From positions 169,459 to 233,458 of the forward strand of contig JAIQFC010000011.1 of assembly GCA_020073465.1 (NCBI GenBank): 64,000 nucleotides of DNA, in the 5' to 3' direction. The notes beneath the pieces were generated by a model. That model had not been told where the DNA came from. It did not search any database and worked only from the letters and a program-made list of their open reading frames with translations. This DNA comes from Terriglobia bacterium. GTDB lineage: Bacteria > Acidobacteriota > Terriglobia > Terriglobales > Acidobacteriaceae. The number at the start of each line of letters is the position of its first letter. Within the stretch, counting starts at the first letter, position 1. Below are positions 40,727 through 50,177 of the stretch, piece by piece. A program made the position numbers and the translations under genes.

Positions 40727-43696
40727 CTAGTTGGATGGCTTCAAAACTGGTGCCACGAGGTTGGGGATTCTTTTCTCCTTCGCGGGGCACAGGTTGCGAT
40801 AGGCGCAGAAGGAGCAGTGGAAGCCGGGTTTCGGCTTGAAGTCTCCTGCTGCAATGGCCTCGGCGGCCGATGTGACGCGTTCGCAGGCGTCGGCGAGTTG
40901 AGTCTGGCTGCGGGCGGTGACGACGGGAACATTCTCTTCCAGGTTGTAAAACAGCAGCGAGTTCACCCGATAGTCCCATTTCTCGCGGGCTGCGAGCGCA
41001 TAGAGAGACAGTTGCATGCTCTCGTCCGCATCTTCCTGGTCGCGAGCCTTGCCGGTCTTGTAGTCGACAATCACGACGCTGCCATCGGAAGCGCGGTCAA
41101 TGCGATCGATACGACCGACGACTACAGTGTTGCCAACGCGAATTTGAAACGATTCCTCCGTGTGCAGCACCTCGGGAACGGGCTTGCTCCGGGCGGCGGC
41201 AAGGAAGTCCCGCAATTGCTCGACACCTTGTTCTTCATACAATTCCCGCTGGTAAAGTTCCTGGATCCCGGCCTCTGCCAGATCGCTGCGGAAGAGATCG
41301 AGAAGCTCCTCATCTCTCTTTGGCCTGCCCAGCCGAACGGAGTCGTAATAGGTGCGGAGCACGCGATGCATGGCTGCGCCATACTGCATTGCAGCGGGAA
41401 TTTCCCTCGCCATGCGCCAGTCGCGCTCCAGCTTGAATTGCAGGGGGCATCGCTCATAGGTATCGACCGCAGAAGCGCTGAGCATGTTGTGCAATCCCTG
41501 GATCGAAGGAAGGTCGAGCCATTCCGCCATCCGCGAAGGCGGCGGATAGGCTGGAGAAGCGACCGCGAAAATCGTTGCCTGCGACGCCCGGGCCGGGCGC
41601 GCATTCAACCACGGGCGCAGGCCAGCATTCTGCAGAAGTTCGCGCGCCAGTCCGGCGGGAGTCTTATCCTTGCCGGTTCCCTGCTTGCCATAGATGCTGA
41701 GCGAATCGCGAGCCCTGGTCATGGCAACGTAGAACAGCCGCCGTTCTTCCTGCCCCTGGAGCGTTTTGTCGTCGTCCTCAGCAGCAGAGTCGGGATCGCG
41801 TAGATCGTTGGGAAATTCAACCAAAGTTTCGCGGTAGGAGTTGGGAAAAGATCCAGAATTCGCGCGCAGAATGAAGACGTGCGGGAATTCCAAGCCTTTG
41901 GCGCCGTGGGCCGTCATCAGGCGGACGGCATTCTCATTTCCGCTTGGCGGCATGGCAAGGACCCCGCCAGCTTCGCGGAAATACGCCAGATATTCGATCA
42001 ACTCCTGAAGGTCGCCTGTCTTCTTGATGGCCTTCGTTTCCCAATCTTCCACGAACTTCAACGCCGCTTGCAGAACCGGCAAGGTTGTGTCGAGTTGCAG
42101 ATGCCTGGCGATGATCTCCAATGCCCGTCGAGGCGTCGCTTCGCCGCGGCGAATCTCATTGCGGGCTTCACTCACCGCCTCGATCACAGCGGGGCCGCCT
42201 TTGACGCCGTCGAGGACGGACGCCAATGAAACCAGCTTGCCGTCCCTGGCGTCTTTGGCGATGGCACGCATGGTGGCGCGAAGCTGCTCGGGGTCGACAT
42301 CGAACTGGGGCAACGCGGCTACGCGAAACAAGCTGACGTCGTCTCCCTTGCGGACCACGGCGTTCAGGGCGGCAAACAAATCGCGCACGTCGGGAGTGTC
42401 ACTGACGTCCAGGTTCTCGATGACAAAGGGAATGTCTGCCTCCGCCAGTTCACGGACCACATCGTCGCGGTGAAAGTGGGAACGGTACAGTACCGCGAAG
42501 TCGCTCCACCTGCATCCTGACTTTTTGCGCAGATCCCGAATGGTGCTGACCACGTCGGGGCCCTCTGCCTCTTTGCCGGCGAAGGAAATAATAGCCACAG
42601 GAAGGCGGGGTAGAGGCTTCCCTTCCTGTGATGCCGCCTCATCGCGCGCGGACTGCAGAGGCGTGCGCCGGTAACCCGGTACGGCAGCGTCGTTCCGGGC
42701 AAAGACCGGGGGATTTTTATCGATCAGGGCAAACGCGCAGCGCAGGATGGGAGTCGTGGAGCGCCGGTTCCTGTCCAGCACGACGAGTTTGGAATTCGGG
42801 AAATGGCGATGGAAAAGCTCAAAGGCAGCGCTTGAAGCGCCACGAAAGCGGTAAATCGCCTGGTCGGGATCGCCGACGGCAAAAAGGTTCCTTTCGGTTC
42901 CTGCCAGTGCGGCCAACACCTTCATCTGGGCGAAATTGGAATCCTGGAACTCATCGACCAGAATGAAACGGGCGCGGGAGCACTCGGTGGCCAGCAACTG
43001 CGCGTCGGTTTCCAGCAAGGTACGGGCGCGCGTGATCATGTGGCTGAAAGTGCCAAGATTCTCCGCCTGCAGCCAGCGTTCCAGGGTGGAGAACACGCGG
43101 GCAATCTCGCGGCAGCGGCCGAGGACTTCATCGTCGCTCAGCACGTTCTTGGATTTCGCGACCCGCGGGATGGCTAGTTCTCTCCGCTCCAGGCGGTGCA
43201 CGTAGTCGGCGTACTTTTCGGGAGTGACAAGTTCGTCGTGGCAGCGGCTGACGAACTCCAGCAAGTCTCTGAGAAACTGGCTGACGTTGGCGGCGCGAAC
43301 GAAGTATTCGAGACGAAGCTCACGGATGCGGCGGCGGAGGTAGATCCAGAGGTCGGTTTCATCGAGAACTCCGAAGTCCTTCCCGGCCCGTTTCAGCAGA
43401 ACATTGCAGAAATCATGGAACGTCGCTGCATTGACGGACCTTCCGCCTAGAAGGCTGCGGACGCGCTCGCGCATCTCATCAGCGGCATTTCTGGTGTAGG
43501 TGAGGGCGAGAATCTCATCGGGACGCGCGTGGCCTTCGTTGACCAGATATGCGATACGGTTGGTCAGAACCGAGGTCTTGCCCGTTCCAGCACCCGCCAC
43601 GACCAGCATGGGGCCGTGTACATGCTGAATGGCTTCACACTGGCGATCATCGGGAAGGAAGGGAGCGGGGCGGGAGTGAAGCTTCGCTACGGCCAT
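40727..43696 (-). CDS. UvrD/Rep-like helicase fused to a RecB-type nuclease domain
   Basis: 989 residues. Superfamily 1A helicase motifs: Q-motif (LPDDRQCEAIQH), Walker A VVAGAGTGKTSVL, DEFQD, GDPDQAIYRFRGA, LDRNRRST, and VRLMTAHGAKGLEFPHVF, VAMTRARDSL. The C-terminal 230 residues form a PD-(D/E)XK nuclease (VGRIDRIDRA, VVIVDYKTGK) framed by cysteines (YERCPLQF and FHCSFCAYRNLC) that can hold a 4Fe-4S cluster, as in AddB/RecB-like and AdnAB proteins. A role in recombination repair is likely. It is 42 bp downstream of rsmE and probably cotranscribed. Confidence 0.88.
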   Translation of the reverse strand: MAVAKLHSRPAPFLPDDRQCEAIQHVHGPMLVVAGAGTGKTSVLTNRIAYLVNEGHARPDEILALTYTRNAADEMRERVRSLLGGRSVNAATFHDFCNVLLKRAGKDFGVLDETDLWIYLRRRIRELRLEYFVRAANVSQFLRDLLEFVSRCHDELVTPEKYADYVHRLERRELAIPRVAKSKNVLSDDEVLGRCREIARVFSTLERWLQAENLGTFSHMITRARTLLETDAQLLATECSRARFILVDEFQDSNFAQMKVLAALAGTERNLFAVGDPDQAIYRFRGASSAAFELFHRHFPNSKLVVLDRNRRSTTPILRCAFALIDKNPPVFARNDAAVPGYRRTPLQSARDEAASQEGKPLPRLPVAIISFAGKEAEGPDVVSTIRDLRKKSGCRWSDFAVLYRSHFHRDDVVRELAEADIPFVIENLDVSDTPDVRDLFAALNAVVRKGDDVSLFRVAALPQFDVDPEQLRATMRAIAKDARDGKLVSLASVLDGVKGGPAVIEAVSEARNEIRRGEATPRRALEIIARHLQLDTTLPVLQAALKFVEDWETKAIKKTGDLQELIEYLAYFREAGGVLAMPPSGNENAVRLMTAHGAKGLEFPHVFILRANSGSFPNSYRETLVEFPNDLRDPDSAAEDDDKTLQGQEERRLFYVAMTRARDSLSIYGKQGTGKDKTPAGLARELLQNAGLRPWLNARPARASQATIFAVASPAYPPPSRMAEWLDLPSIQGLHNMLSASAVDTYERCPLQFKLERDWRMAREIPAAMQYGAAMHRVLRTYYDSVRLGRPKRDEELLDLFRSDLAEAGIQELYQRELYEEQGVEQLRDFLAAARSKPVPEVLHTEESFQIRVGNTVVVGRIDRIDRASDGSVVIVDYKTGKARDQEDADESMQLSLYALAAREKWDYRVNSLLFYNLEENVPVVTARSQTQLADACERVTSAAEAIAAGDFKPKPGFHCSFCAYRNLCPAKEKRIPNLVAPVLKPSN

Positions 43697-43738
43697 TGCG
43701 AGTCAGGATACCACCAGAGGGGCCGAGGAAAGCCGGGG

Positions 43739-44452
43739 CTAAATCAGCTGTGAGGCCACGATCGCGGTGGCGGCGACGGCGGCGGTTTCGGCGCGCAGAA
43801 TCGTGCTGCCCAAGGAGGCGGAAATCCATTCCGCTTTGTGGAATTGCTGCAGCTCGTCTTCAGTCCATCCGCCCTCGGGGCCAACGGCAAGAACGGTCTC
43901 TTGCATGGCGGGTTGGGATTCGAGAACATCCCGCAGCAGATTCTGCTGTTCCGACTCCGCCAGCACGATGCGCAAACCAGTCGCGAGGTCCATTGCCTCG
44001 GCAAGCTTCACTGGCGCTGTGACCGCTGGTGGAGTGGCTTGGCGCGATTGTTCTGCCGCCTGGAGTACGATGCGGCGCCAACGCTCGGCACGCTTCGCCG
44101 ACGCGGCGGCTAAATGAACGTCGGTCCGGCGAGCGATCACGGGTACGATTCGCGAAACACCGAGCTCGGTACATTTTTCAATCGCCCATTCCATGCGATC
44201 GAATTTGAAGACGGCGAGAAGCAGTGTGATCTGGGATGCGGTTCGGGCGGGAAGTTCATCGCCCAGGTCGAACTCGATGCGTCCTCCTGCGATGGAAGCC
44301 ACCCGTCCACGTCGAACCGCGTTACCGGTTGCGATGTCGAACTCCTGGCCGACGCGCACGCGCAAGACACGAGCCAGGTGGTCGGCGTGAGCGCCGGTGA
44401 GGCTGGCGCGATCCCCTGAAACTTCGTCGGCGATCCATCGACGGCGGGTCAT
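43739..44452 (-). CDS. rsmE: 16S rRNA (uracil1498-N3)-methyltransferase
   Basis: SPOUT-class knotted methyltransferase of 237 residues. An N-terminal PUA-like domain (HADHLARVLRVRVGQEFDI) precedes the trefoil-knot domain with EKCTELGVSRIVPV, RWRRIVLQAAEQSRQ, LAVGPEGGWTEDEL and LGSTILRAETA, all RsmE signatures. It modifies U1498 in the ribosomal decoding region. ATG 44452. Lies between dnaJ (about 300 bp away, separated by repeats) and the helicase gene; dnaJ-rsmE proximity is frequent in bacteria. Confidence 0.92.
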   Translation of the reverse strand: MTRRRWIADEVSGDRASLTGAHADHLARVLRVRVGQEFDIATGNAVRRGRVASIAGGRIEFDLGDELPARTASQITLLLAVFKFDRMEWAIEKCTELGVSRIVPVIARRTDVHLAAASAKRAERWRRIVLQAAEQSRQATPPAVTAPVKLAEAMDLATGLRIVLAESEQQNLLRDVLESQPAMQETVLAVGPEGGWTEDELQQFHKAEWISASLGSTILRAETAAVAATAIVASQLI

Positions 44453-44541
44453 AAGCTAGTAATGGGAGTTTTCTGCAAAAGACGTCTTTCCGCGCGCGAA
44501 GAGCAGTCCCGCCCCGGATACAGTATGACCGTGAGAACTGG

Positions 44542-44629
44542 GGCCGTCCCTACGGGACTCGATCGGTGCGCCCAGTCTGCCCGGCACTTCCGTGCCGGGC
44601 TTTCACATACCGCCCCTGCGGGGCTGGAA
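44542..44629. repeat. Mosaic palindromic repeat, family E copy 2
   Basis: GCCGTCCCTACGGGACTC, CCCGGCACTTCCGTGCCGGG and CCGCCCCTGCGGGGCTGG: the inverted counterpart of 23635-23721. It occupies most of the dnaJ-rsmE gap, where I see no gene. Confidence 0.7.
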
Positions 44630-44750
44630 TGTGCGACTCTTTCCCGCAGCCTCACGCGGAATCAATTCCCTCGCACATGCTAAAGCCCGCGATCATTGTG
44701 AAAATCTTGCGGCAGGGCTGGAGGCCGTGCCTTTTCAAACCTGTCTCGAG

Positions 44751-45887
44751 CTATCCGAAAATCTCTTTCACCTTGCCCAGCAGGGAGCGCAGCATGGGCT
44801 GATTGTCGACCTTGGCGGTTACTTCGAGTTCCTGCAGCAACTCGCGCTGGCGCTTGCTCAACCGGCTCGGAATCTGCACACGGACCTGCACGTACAAGTC
44901 GCCCTTACCGTGTCCGTTCAACACCGGCACCCCTTTGTTTCGCACGCGGAAAGTCGTGCCCGGCTGCGTACCTTCGGGAACCTTCAATGCGTGCTCGCCT
45001 TCCATAGTCGGGACGCGAATCTCGGCTCCCATTGCGGCTTGCGTGACCGAGATTGGGACCACGCAATGCAGATCGTTGCCTTCGCGCTCGAAGAACGGAT
45101 GCTCCTTGACGTGCAACACCACGTACAAATCGCCGGCGGGACCGCCGAACTGTCCGACTTCCCCGGCTCCGGCAAACCGGATGCGCGTGCCGTCTTCGAC
45201 GCCGGCGGGAACCTTGGCATCGACGGTGCGCTGGCGGAGGATACGGCCTCCGCCCTTGCATTTGCCACATGGATCCGTGATCACGCTGCCGGTCCCCTGA
45301 CAGGTCGGACAGGTGCGGGCAATGCTGAAGAATCCCTGCTGATAGCGTACCTGGCCCCGGCCGTTACAGGAGCGGCAGGTAGTTGGACCCTTTCCCGGAG
45401 CGGCTCCGGAGCCGCGGCAATCCTCGCAAGCCTCGTGGCGACGAACATTGACCCGGGTTTCGGTGCCGAAGAATGCTTCCTCGAACTCGAGCGTCAGATC
45501 CTCACGCAGATCGGCGCCGCGTTGCACGCGGCTGCGCCGGCGGCCACCAGCGCCACCTCCTCCGAACAAATCGCCAAAGCCGAAGAACTCGCCGAAGATG
45601 TCGTTGAAATCCTGGAATACCGTGGCGTCAAAACCGGCGCCTTGCCCGGCGCTACCGAGGCCCGCATGGCCGTAGCGGTCATAGACGGAGCGCTTCTCGG
45701 AGTCAGCCAGGATGGCATAGGCTTCACTGACTTCCTTGAACTTCTCCTCGGCGTCAGGGTTGTTGGGGTTCCGGTCAGGATGGAACTGCAGCGCAAGCTT
45801 GCGGTAGGCGCTCTTGAGCTCCTGCTCGGTTGCCGTGCGGCTCACGCCCAGCACGTCGTAGTAATCGCGTTTCGCGTTCGTCGTCAG
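44751..45887 (-). CDS. dnaJ: Chaperone DnaJ, with a non-canonical start codon
   Basis: Hsp40 co-chaperone that stimulates DnaK. J domain with HPD (FHPDRN), Gly-rich linker, four zinc-binding repeats ([32 protein letters not shown]) and the C-terminal substrate domains. The first canonical start, GTG 45854, would cut the conserved [10 protein letters not shown] of J-domain helix I. The frame continues upstream as [14 protein letters not shown] with CTG at 45887 (or ATT at 45890), and AGGGAAGGG lies seven bases before the CTG. So CTG/ATT initiation, or an ATG changed to CTG by mutation or error, is likely. Located 40 bp after grpE. Confidence 0.88.
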   Translation of the reverse strand: MTTNAKRDYYDVLGVSRTATEQELKSAYRKLALQFHPDRNPNNPDAEEKFKEVSEAYAILADSEKRSVYDRYGHAGLGSAGQGAGFDATVFQDFNDIFGEFFGFGDLFGGGGAGGRRRSRVQRGADLREDLTLEFEEAFFGTETRVNVRRHEACEDCRGSGAAPGKGPTTCRSCNGRGQVRYQQGFFSIARTCPTCQGTGSVITDPCGKCKGGGRILRQRTVDAKVPAGVEDGTRIRFAGAGEVGQFGGPAGDLYVVLHVKEHPFFEREGNDLHCVVPISVTQAAMGAEIRVPTMEGEHALKVPEGTQPGTTFRVRNKGVPVLNGHGKGDLYVQVRVQIPSRLSKRQRELLQELEVTAKVDNQPMLRSLLGKVKEIFG

Positions 45888-45927
45888 AATAGGCCCTTCC
45901 CTGGAAATGCCGGTTCTGGTTTGGGAT

Positions 45928-46530
45928 CTACTTGCCTGAGTTCTTTGCCACCTTGACCATGGCGGGCCGCAACAAGCGATCCTTAAACTTGTACCCGCGC
46001 TGTAACTCCTCGACGATCTCGTGGTCTGCAGCGTCTGTGGTCTCTACCATCTCGACGGCCTCATGGTAGTGCGGATCAAAGGGCTCGCCCTTGGCTGGAA
46101 CGGGCCGCACTCCCAGCTTCATCAACGCATCCTGCAGCTGCTTGTAGATGAGTTCCACTCCGCTGCGGAAGTCGGCGGCTTCGGACTCGACCTGCAGCGC
46201 ACGCTCGAAGCTGTCGAGGACAGGCAACAGGGATTTGATCGTGTCGGAGGTGGCGTAGTCGCGAAAGTCCTGCTGCTCTTTGCCAGCGCGCCGCCTGGCA
46301 TTCTCAAACTCGGCCTGAGCGCGAGCCAGGCGATCGAGGAGCGAGTCACGTTCCGCCTTGATTTTCTGCAATTCTGCCCCTAGAGCAGAAGTATCGACCA
46401 TCGCAGAAGAAGTTTGGCTTGCTGCCTGCTCCGCCGACGGTTCGTTGCCGTCTCCGGAGGGAAGCTCGTGCTCCAGATCAAGTCCTGTGCTTTCAGCTTC
46501 TGATTTTCCGTTCGCTTTCCCCATACCCAC
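45928..46530 (-). CDS. grpE: Nucleotide exchange factor GrpE
   Basis: 200-residue co-chaperone that releases ADP from DnaK. It has an acidic disordered N-terminus, a long coiled coil ([28 protein letters not shown]) and the conserved C-terminal beta domain ([32 protein letters not shown]). The start is GTG 46530 or ATG 46524. It lies six bases after hrcA and is followed by dnaJ; dnaK is not in this operon. Confidence 0.92.
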   Translation of the reverse strand: MGMGKANGKSEAESTGLDLEHELPSGDGNEPSAEQAASQTSSAMVDTSALGAELQKIKAERDSLLDRLARAQAEFENARRRAGKEQQDFRDYATSDTIKSLLPVLDSFERALQVESEAADFRSGVELIYKQLQDALMKLGVRPVPAKGEPFDPHYHEAVEMVETTDAADHEIVEELQRGYKFKDRLLRPAMVKVAKNSGK

Positions 46531-46536
46531 TGATGA

Positions 46537-47577
46537 TTACTCCGATTCGTTCAAGATCTTGTCGAACAACCTCGCAATGTAGGAAACCGCGGTGATGGTG
46601 TGCTGATAGTCCATGCGCGTGGGGCCAATCACAGCCAATGAGCCCATCACGTCGTTCCCGGCCCGTGCGGGAGCGCCAATCAGCACGAAGTTCTGCATCG
46701 AGGGCAGCGCCTGATCGAGGCCGATGACCACGCGGACGGCTTCCTGCTTCACGTCGAGGTAGGCGCCGAGGAGTTGGACGACTTTCTCCTTCTCCTCCAG
46801 CGTTTTCAGCATCTCTTGCAGCCGCTGGCGATCCTGCTCGCCTGCCAGCAGATTGGCGGCGCCTTCCACAAATACGGCCTGGGCCTCTTGCCCGGCCGCC
46901 AAGGCTCCCTGCTTGTACAGCTGCTCGATCGAATTCATCAGGCGGTCGTACTCACTGCGCTCCTGGTCGATGCGGCGTGCCAGTTCGGCGCGCATCGATT
47001 CCATCGTCCAGCCGCGAAAGTTCTCGTTGATGTAGCGGGCGGCCAGATCGAGATCAACCTGCGGAAGGTCCAACCGCAAGACGCGGTCTCGGACCAGGCC
47101 CGAGCGAGTGACCACAACGGCGAGCACTTTCTGATCGGTCAACCGCGAGAAGTAGACATGCTCCAGGGCGTTCCTGGGACCACTGGTGGCCACGGTCACT
47201 CCCACGTTTCGGGAAATCAGCGAGAGGACGTGCGAAGTGCGCTCCATGAACTCCTGGACATCGCTGATGCCGGCGAGCGAGTCCGAGATCATGCTCTCTT
47301 CCTCAGGAGCCAGCTGCGCTTTGCCTGTAATCTGCTCGACGTAGTAACGATAGGCTTCGGTCGTGGGCACGCGCCCCGCGGAGGTGTGCGGCTGCTCCAG
47401 GAAGCCGGCGTCAGAGAGGTCGGCCATCACGTTGCGGATGCTGGCGGGGCTCAGGCCTTCGCGATTGGAACGCGCGAGCGTGCGGGAACCTACCGGCTCT
47501 CCGGTCGAGATGAAGGTCTCGACGATCGCGGTCAAGATCTCGCGTTCGCGTACACCGATATGGGGTTCGGATGGCAT
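46537..47577 (-). CDS. hrcA: Heat-inducible transcription repressor HrcA
   Basis: 346 residues. The N-terminal winged helix (LTAIVETFISTGEPVGSRTLAR, LSPASIRNVMADLSDAGFLEQPHTSAGRVPT) is the HrcA DNA-binding signature, followed by the GAF-like and inserted dimerisation domains. HrcA binds CIRCE elements and is kept active by GroEL. No CIRCE (TTAGCACTC-N9-GAGTGCTAA) was found in the 360 bp upstream, so this operon may not be autoregulated in the classical way. Heads hrcA-grpE-dnaJ. Confidence 0.93.
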   Translation of the reverse strand: MPSEPHIGVREREILTAIVETFISTGEPVGSRTLARSNREGLSPASIRNVMADLSDAGFLEQPHTSAGRVPTTEAYRYYVEQITGKAQLAPEEESMISDSLAGISDVQEFMERTSHVLSLISRNVGVTVATSGPRNALEHVYFSRLTDQKVLAVVVTRSGLVRDRVLRLDLPQVDLDLAARYINENFRGWTMESMRAELARRIDQERSEYDRLMNSIEQLYKQGALAAGQEAQAVFVEGAANLLAGEQDRQRLQEMLKTLEEKEKVVQLLGAYLDVKQEAVRVVIGLDQALPSMQNFVLIGAPARAGNDVMGSLAVIGPTRMDYQHTITAVSYIARLFDKILNESE

Positions 47578-47795
47578 TTGAATCTCGAAAGCGGCTCCAG
47601 ACCGAGATACCCGGCGGGGAAAGCTGCTGGAGCCTGTCTCATTAACTATAACTATATTAGATGCAAAAACTTAGCTTTTGGAGCTGTACTGTGCCCCTGT
47701 TCGGATTCTAGGAACGAGGGCGGAAGCTGTCAATGGCACGGGGCAGGGGCAGAAGTGGGAGTCTTGCGATTCCGACCAGCGAGTGCCGCAAGTAG

Positions 47796-47835
47796 GGAGG
47801 AATCTGTCGTACTCGGGGGAACAGCAGATTCCTCC
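47796..47835. repeat. Inverted repeat in the hrcA upstream gap
   Basis: GGAGGAATCTG (47796-47806) and CAGATTCCTCC (47825-47835) form an 11-bp perfect stem with an 18-base loop. The rest of the 359-bp gap (47578-47936) between divergent hrcA and the flavoprotein gene holds an AT-rich patch at 47641-47675 that may be the hrcA promoter, and nothing else I can name. Confidence 0.6.
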
Positions 47836-47936
47836 GCCCCTCATGTTCTCTCGGGGGTCAGGATGACAAGGGGGGTTAACCCGGAGTAGGCAGATCTTTT
47901 CTTCCAACTGCGAGCCGCGTATCCTCAGACTTCCTC

Positions 47937-49097
47937 ATGGCCAAACCAAACATAAGGAAGCTCCACGTTGCAGTCATCGGCGCCGGCGTGTTTGGGGGAT
48001 GGACGGCCCTGCGCCTTCTGGAGAGCGGAGCACGCGTTACGCTCATCGATGCCTGGGGACCGGGAAACTCGCGCGCCTCCTCTGGCGGCGAGACGAGAGT
48101 CATGCGCGGCACCTACGGTCCTGACCAGCCTTACACGGAAATGGCCGCACGCGCACTCAAGCTCTGGACGAAATATGAGCGGGGCTGGAAGCGCCAGGTT
48201 CTTCATCGCACCGGCGTTTTGTGGATGGTCGCCAAGGGAGATGATTCATTCGAGCGCGGGTCTATCGAAATGCTGCGGGGGGCGAAGATTCGGTACAAGG
48301 AACTTTCAACGACCGAGATGAAGAAGCGCTGGCCGCAAATCAACTTGACCGATGTGCGCTGGGGAATCTACGAGCCTGACTGCGGATACCTCGACGCCCG
48401 CGCCAGCTGCCGGGCGGTGGTCGACGCGTTTGTCGTGCAGGGTGGCAGGTATGTGCAGGCCGCAGTGTTGCCAGAAGGACTTGAGGGTCCGCCCTTGCGT
48501 GAGCTTACTTTGTCCGATGGGGGGCGATTGAAGGCTGATTGCTACGTCTTCGCGTGTGGGCCGTGGCTGGGAAAGATGTTTCCCCGGACAATCGGAAATC
48601 TGGTGCGACCTACCAAGCAGGATGTGTTCTTCTTTGGCGCTCCGCCGGGCGACAGTCGCTTCGACAGCGAACATCTTCCGGTCTGGGCCGACCATATTGA
48701 CCGGTTTCTCTATGGCATCCCGGGAAGTGGACGGCGTGGATTCAAGGTGGCTGACGACACGCGCGGTCCAGACTTCGATCCGACTTCCGGCGAGCGAGTC
48801 ATCAGTCAGGAATTGTTGCGCGAGGTGCGCGAATATCTGGCGTTCCGCTTCCCTGCTTTGAAGGACGCGCCCCTCGTCGAGTCTCGTGTCTGCCAGTATG
48901 AGCAAACACCCGACGGGCACTTCATCGTGGATCGACACCCTCGGATGGAGAACGTCTGGCTGTTGGGCGGTGGCTCGGGACATGGCTTCAAGCACGGTCC
49001 GGCGATCGGCGAAATGATGGCGGATCTGATTCTGAAGGAAGACGAGCCGCAAGCTATTTGGAAGCTGTCGCAATCCCGGACAGCAACACCCGGATAG
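47937..49097 (+). CDS. FAD-dependent oxidoreductase, monomeric sarcosine oxidase/DAO family
   Basis: 386 residues. FAD-binding GxGxxG motif VAVIGAGVFGGWTAL at the N-terminus, RASSGGETRVMRGTY, and C-terminal CQYEQTPDGHFIVDRHP, matching monomeric sarcosine oxidase, in which that Cys carries covalent FAD. GGGSGHGFKHGPAIGE is the second FAD contact. It likely oxidises an N-methyl or secondary amine, giving H2O2; the substrate is not decidable. Starts at ATG 47937, one gene, with no recognisable operon partner. Confidence 0.83.
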   Translation: MAKPNIRKLHVAVIGAGVFGGWTALRLLESGARVTLIDAWGPGNSRASSGGETRVMRGTYGPDQPYTEMAARALKLWTKYERGWKRQVLHRTGVLWMVAKGDDSFERGSIEMLRGAKIRYKELSTTEMKKRWPQINLTDVRWGIYEPDCGYLDARASCRAVVDAFVVQGGRYVQAAVLPEGLEGPPLRELTLSDGGRLKADCYVFACGPWLGKMFPRTIGNLVRPTKQDVFFFGAPPGDSRFDSEHLPVWADHIDRFLYGIPGSGRRGFKVADDTRGPDFDPTSGERVISQELLREVREYLAFRFPALKDAPLVESRVCQYEQTPDGHFIVDRHPRMENVWLLGGGSGHGFKHGPAIGEMMADLILKEDEPQAIWKLSQSRTATPG

Positions 49098-49152
49098 GTC
49101 CGTGTAACCCCACTCCCACCTAGATGTCCTTTTATGTCAATCACAAAGGGGG

Positions 49153-49166
49153 GTGATGCGGATCAC
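49153..49166. promoter_or_regulatory. FNR/CRP-type palindrome upstream of the FNR-like gene
   Basis: GTGATGCGGATCAC: arms GTGAT/ATCAC with a 4-base spacer, close to the FNR box TTGAT-N4-ATCAA. It lies 224 bp before the regulator's ATG, followed at once by CACAC-TG-GTGTG. Autoregulation is plausible. No other feature is seen in the 293-bp gap. Confidence 0.5.
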
Positions 49167-49390
49167 ACACTGGTGTGCGAAATCACCCACTTCGGCTGCT
49201 TCGATGGGGTCGACAGATATGTGTCGCAGCCAGAACATCTGGACGTAACTCCTTTTTCTTCCTACACATACATTAATTCTGCAGAGAGAAGGGATGCCGA
49301 GTGGATTGGCTCGTGACGTGCCCTTACCTATTCGGTTGGGCGGAGCAACATCTGCGGTTCGCAGCGGCTCTACCCAGGGGAGGTTTCTTG

Positions 49391-50107
49391 ATGCGCGCTC
49401 CTTATGGACTGAATATCCTTGATAACTGCCTCACCTGTCCCATCCGGGGAGAACATCTCTTCTGTAATCTTTCCGTTCGCGCATTACAACGGCTCAACGA
49501 GATCAAAGCCACAGCCATCTATCCCAAAGGAGCGATGCTTTTTCTTGAAGGGCAGCAACCACGAGGGGTGTTTGTACTATGTGGAGGGAAGACGAAGCTT
49601 TCCACCTCTTCCCGCGAAGGCAAGACCATTATCACGAAAATTTCGGAGTCAGGAGACGTTCTCGGCCTGAACGCGGTCGTTTCCAACTGCCCGTACGAAG
49701 TTACGGCAGAAATGATGGAGCCGGGACAGGCCAACTTCGTTCCCCGGGATTCCCTCCTGCAATTGATGAAGGAACACGTGGAAGTGGCCTTGCGCGTCGC
49801 TCAACAAGTGAGCCGAAACTACTACACCGCCTACGAGGAGATCCGAACTCTCGGCCTTACCACATCTCCGTCGGAAAAGTTTGCCAAGCTCCTGCTTTCC
49901 TGGACGGACAAGCCCACGCAGAATGACGGTTCCACGCAAGTCAAGCTCACCCTGACCCACGAAGAGATTGCGGAGACCATCGGGACGACCCGGGAAACGG
50001 TGAGCCGCCTGTTCTCCGAATTCAAGAAGAAACAACTGCTGCAGCTGAAAGGCTCCACGCTGGTGATCCGCAGCCGGCCGTCGCTGGAAAGGATCGTCCA
50101 GTTCTGA
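49391..50107 (+). CDS. Crp/Fnr family transcriptional regulator, FNR-like with four cysteines
   Basis: 238 residues: N-terminal Cys cluster (Cys13, Cys16, Cys25 in NCLTCPIRGEHLFCNL), cyclic-nucleotide-type beta barrel with an additional Cys at 100, a dimer helix and a C-terminal HTH (LTHEEIAETIGTTRETVSRLF). Three clustered N-terminal cysteines plus one in the barrel is the arrangement of FNR, which holds an oxygen-labile 4Fe-4S cluster. The frame is open from 49301, but ATG 49391 has GGAGG eight bases upstream. An FNR-type palindrome precedes it. cydB, a typical low-oxygen target, is 3 kb away. Confidence 0.83.
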   Translation: MRAPYGLNILDNCLTCPIRGEHLFCNLSVRALQRLNEIKATAIYPKGAMLFLEGQQPRGVFVLCGGKTKLSTSSREGKTIITKISESGDVLGLNAVVSNCPYEVTAEMMEPGQANFVPRDSLLQLMKEHVEVALRVAQQVSRNYYTAYEEIRTLGLTTSPSEKFAKLLLSWTDKPTQNDGSTQVKLTLTHEEIAETIGTTRETVSRLFSEFKKKQLLQLKGSTLVIRSRPSLERIVQF

Positions 50108-50177
50108 TTTCCCGGCCGGACACGAACGAGTAGTCCCGGACGCTCACAACACAGGTTGTCGCAAGGCTCAAAGCGGC

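Noticed and set aside
44592..45956. 454-codon plus-strand ORF opposite dnaJ
   Set aside because: Antisense shadow of the zinc-finger and J-domain coding region.
46774..47889. 371-codon plus-strand ORF opposite hrcA
   Set aside because: No domain, low-complexity tail, and hrcA is unambiguous.
47578..47936. CIRCE element expected upstream of hrcA
   Set aside because: No TTAGCACTC-N9-GAGTGCTAA or near match found on either strand.
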